Shown piece after piece: positions 63,859-64,000 of a DNA stretch of 64,000 nt. The stretch is taken from NCBI RefSeq assembly GCF_000344175.1, contig NZ_ALWW01000001.1, positions 1-64,000 on the forward strand. The letters are read 5' to 3'. Positions within the stretch are counted from its first letter, which is position 1, and each line of letters begins with the position of its first letter. The DNA comes from Listeria fleischmannii subsp. fleischmannii LU2006-1. GTDB taxonomy: Bacteria > Bacillota > Bacilli > Lactobacillales > Listeriaceae. Made by a program: the position numbers and the translations under genes. The notes under the pieces are model-generated. The model worked only from the letters and a program-made list of their open reading frames with translations. It had not been told where the DNA came from and did no database searches.

Positions 63859-64000
63859 ATGGACAATCTTTTCACCCCTGATGAATTCATCAATGCCATT
63901 CGCGATACTTTGCCAAACGCGATAAACGAAAAAAAATTACCAGCAAATATGGAAATCCCTTTTAATCACGCTACTTCCTATATTATAAAAAGCGGTACCA
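63859..64000 (+). CDS. Crp/Fnr-like regulator, N-terminal part (cut by window end)
   Basis: The first 47 residues (MDNLFTPDEFINAIRDTLPN, then AINEKKLPANMEI...TSYIIKSGT) align with the start of the preceding regulator (MKILFNADEFVNGIKKELPN), so these are tandem paralogues. The start follows AAAGGGATTG. No frameshift in the visible part. Confidence 0.65.
   Translation, partial: MDNLFTPDEFINAIRDTLPNAINEKKLPANMEIPFNHATSYIIKSGT

Noticed and set aside
1-64000. tRNA genes, T-boxes, known riboswitches, insertion sequences or prophage genes
   Set aside because: I looked for T-arm sequences, T-box GGGTGG elements and transposase-like frames; apart from tmRNA none was found.

Overview
The window is a chromosomal segment of a low-GC Firmicute, almost certainly a Listeria. 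The evidence is the tmRNA tag peptide (GKEKQNLAFAA), the secG-est-rnr-smpB-ssrA order, the isdG/nitroreductase/Cys-less L32/NUDIX/aroD block, a PgdA-type deacetylase, several Listeria-type Crp/Fnr-like regulators and a clean sigma-B promoter. An exopolysaccharide operon, a GapB-type dehydrogenase and a kbl/tdh threonine-degradation cluster do not match what I remember of L. monocytogenes. A species outside the L. monocytogenes clade is therefore more likely; this is inference.

Layout. 1-3.3 kb: a DUF2975/XRE pair, then a Crp/Fnr-like regulator divergent from an MFS transporter. 3.3-9.1 kb: a minus-strand exopolysaccharide operon (wzz, BY-kinase, acyltransferase, polymerase, flippase, one glycosyltransferase). 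9.6-13 kb: gapB with a cre site, a self-contained BglG-type antiterminator with promoter/cre and RAT/terminator, and a sigma-B-controlled 55-residue protein. 13.1-21.7 kb: an amino-acid catabolic island (ald-tdcB; PRD regulator-kbl-tdh-steT plus a 30-residue membrane protein). 21.7-27 kb: small membrane or secreted proteins, a 920-residue secreted Ig-like repeat protein and about 1 kb without genes. 27.1-32 kb: ssrA, smpB, rnr, esterase, a 69-bp tandem repeat and secG. 32-38 kb: aroD, NUDIX, rpmF2, nitroreductase and isdG under a Fur-box promoter, DUF488, an orphan immunity/T7SS-like group and rlmN. 38.3-45.7 kb: MoxR-DUF58-transglutaminase, mscL and metabolic genes. 45.7-57.7 kb: envelope genes (ECF sigma/anti-sigma, LCP, PBP, VanZ, PadR operon and divergent acyltransferase, pgdA, ZIP transporter). 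57.7-64 kb: small proteins, MFS and phosphate transporters, UspA, and two tandem Crp/Fnr-like paralogues, the second cut by the window end.

Genes acting together. Threonine and alanine can be broken down by TdcB, Tdh/Kbl and Ald, with SteT as the uptake or exchange system. GapB and the antiterminator gene carry cre sites at their promoters and should respond to CcpA. isdG, the nitroreductase and the zinc-free L32 lie downstream of one iron-regulated promoter. The MoxR/DUF58/transglutaminase set, the ECF sigma/anti-sigma pair, LCP, PBP, PgdA and VanZ all concern the cell envelope.

Data-quality warning. At least 17 single-base or similar frameshifts break otherwise intact genes, nearly all in homopolymers and mostly with one base too many. 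Housekeeping genes such as rnr are hit too, so I read most of them as base-calling errors. The affected genes are given as full-length disrupted loci with the exact tract.
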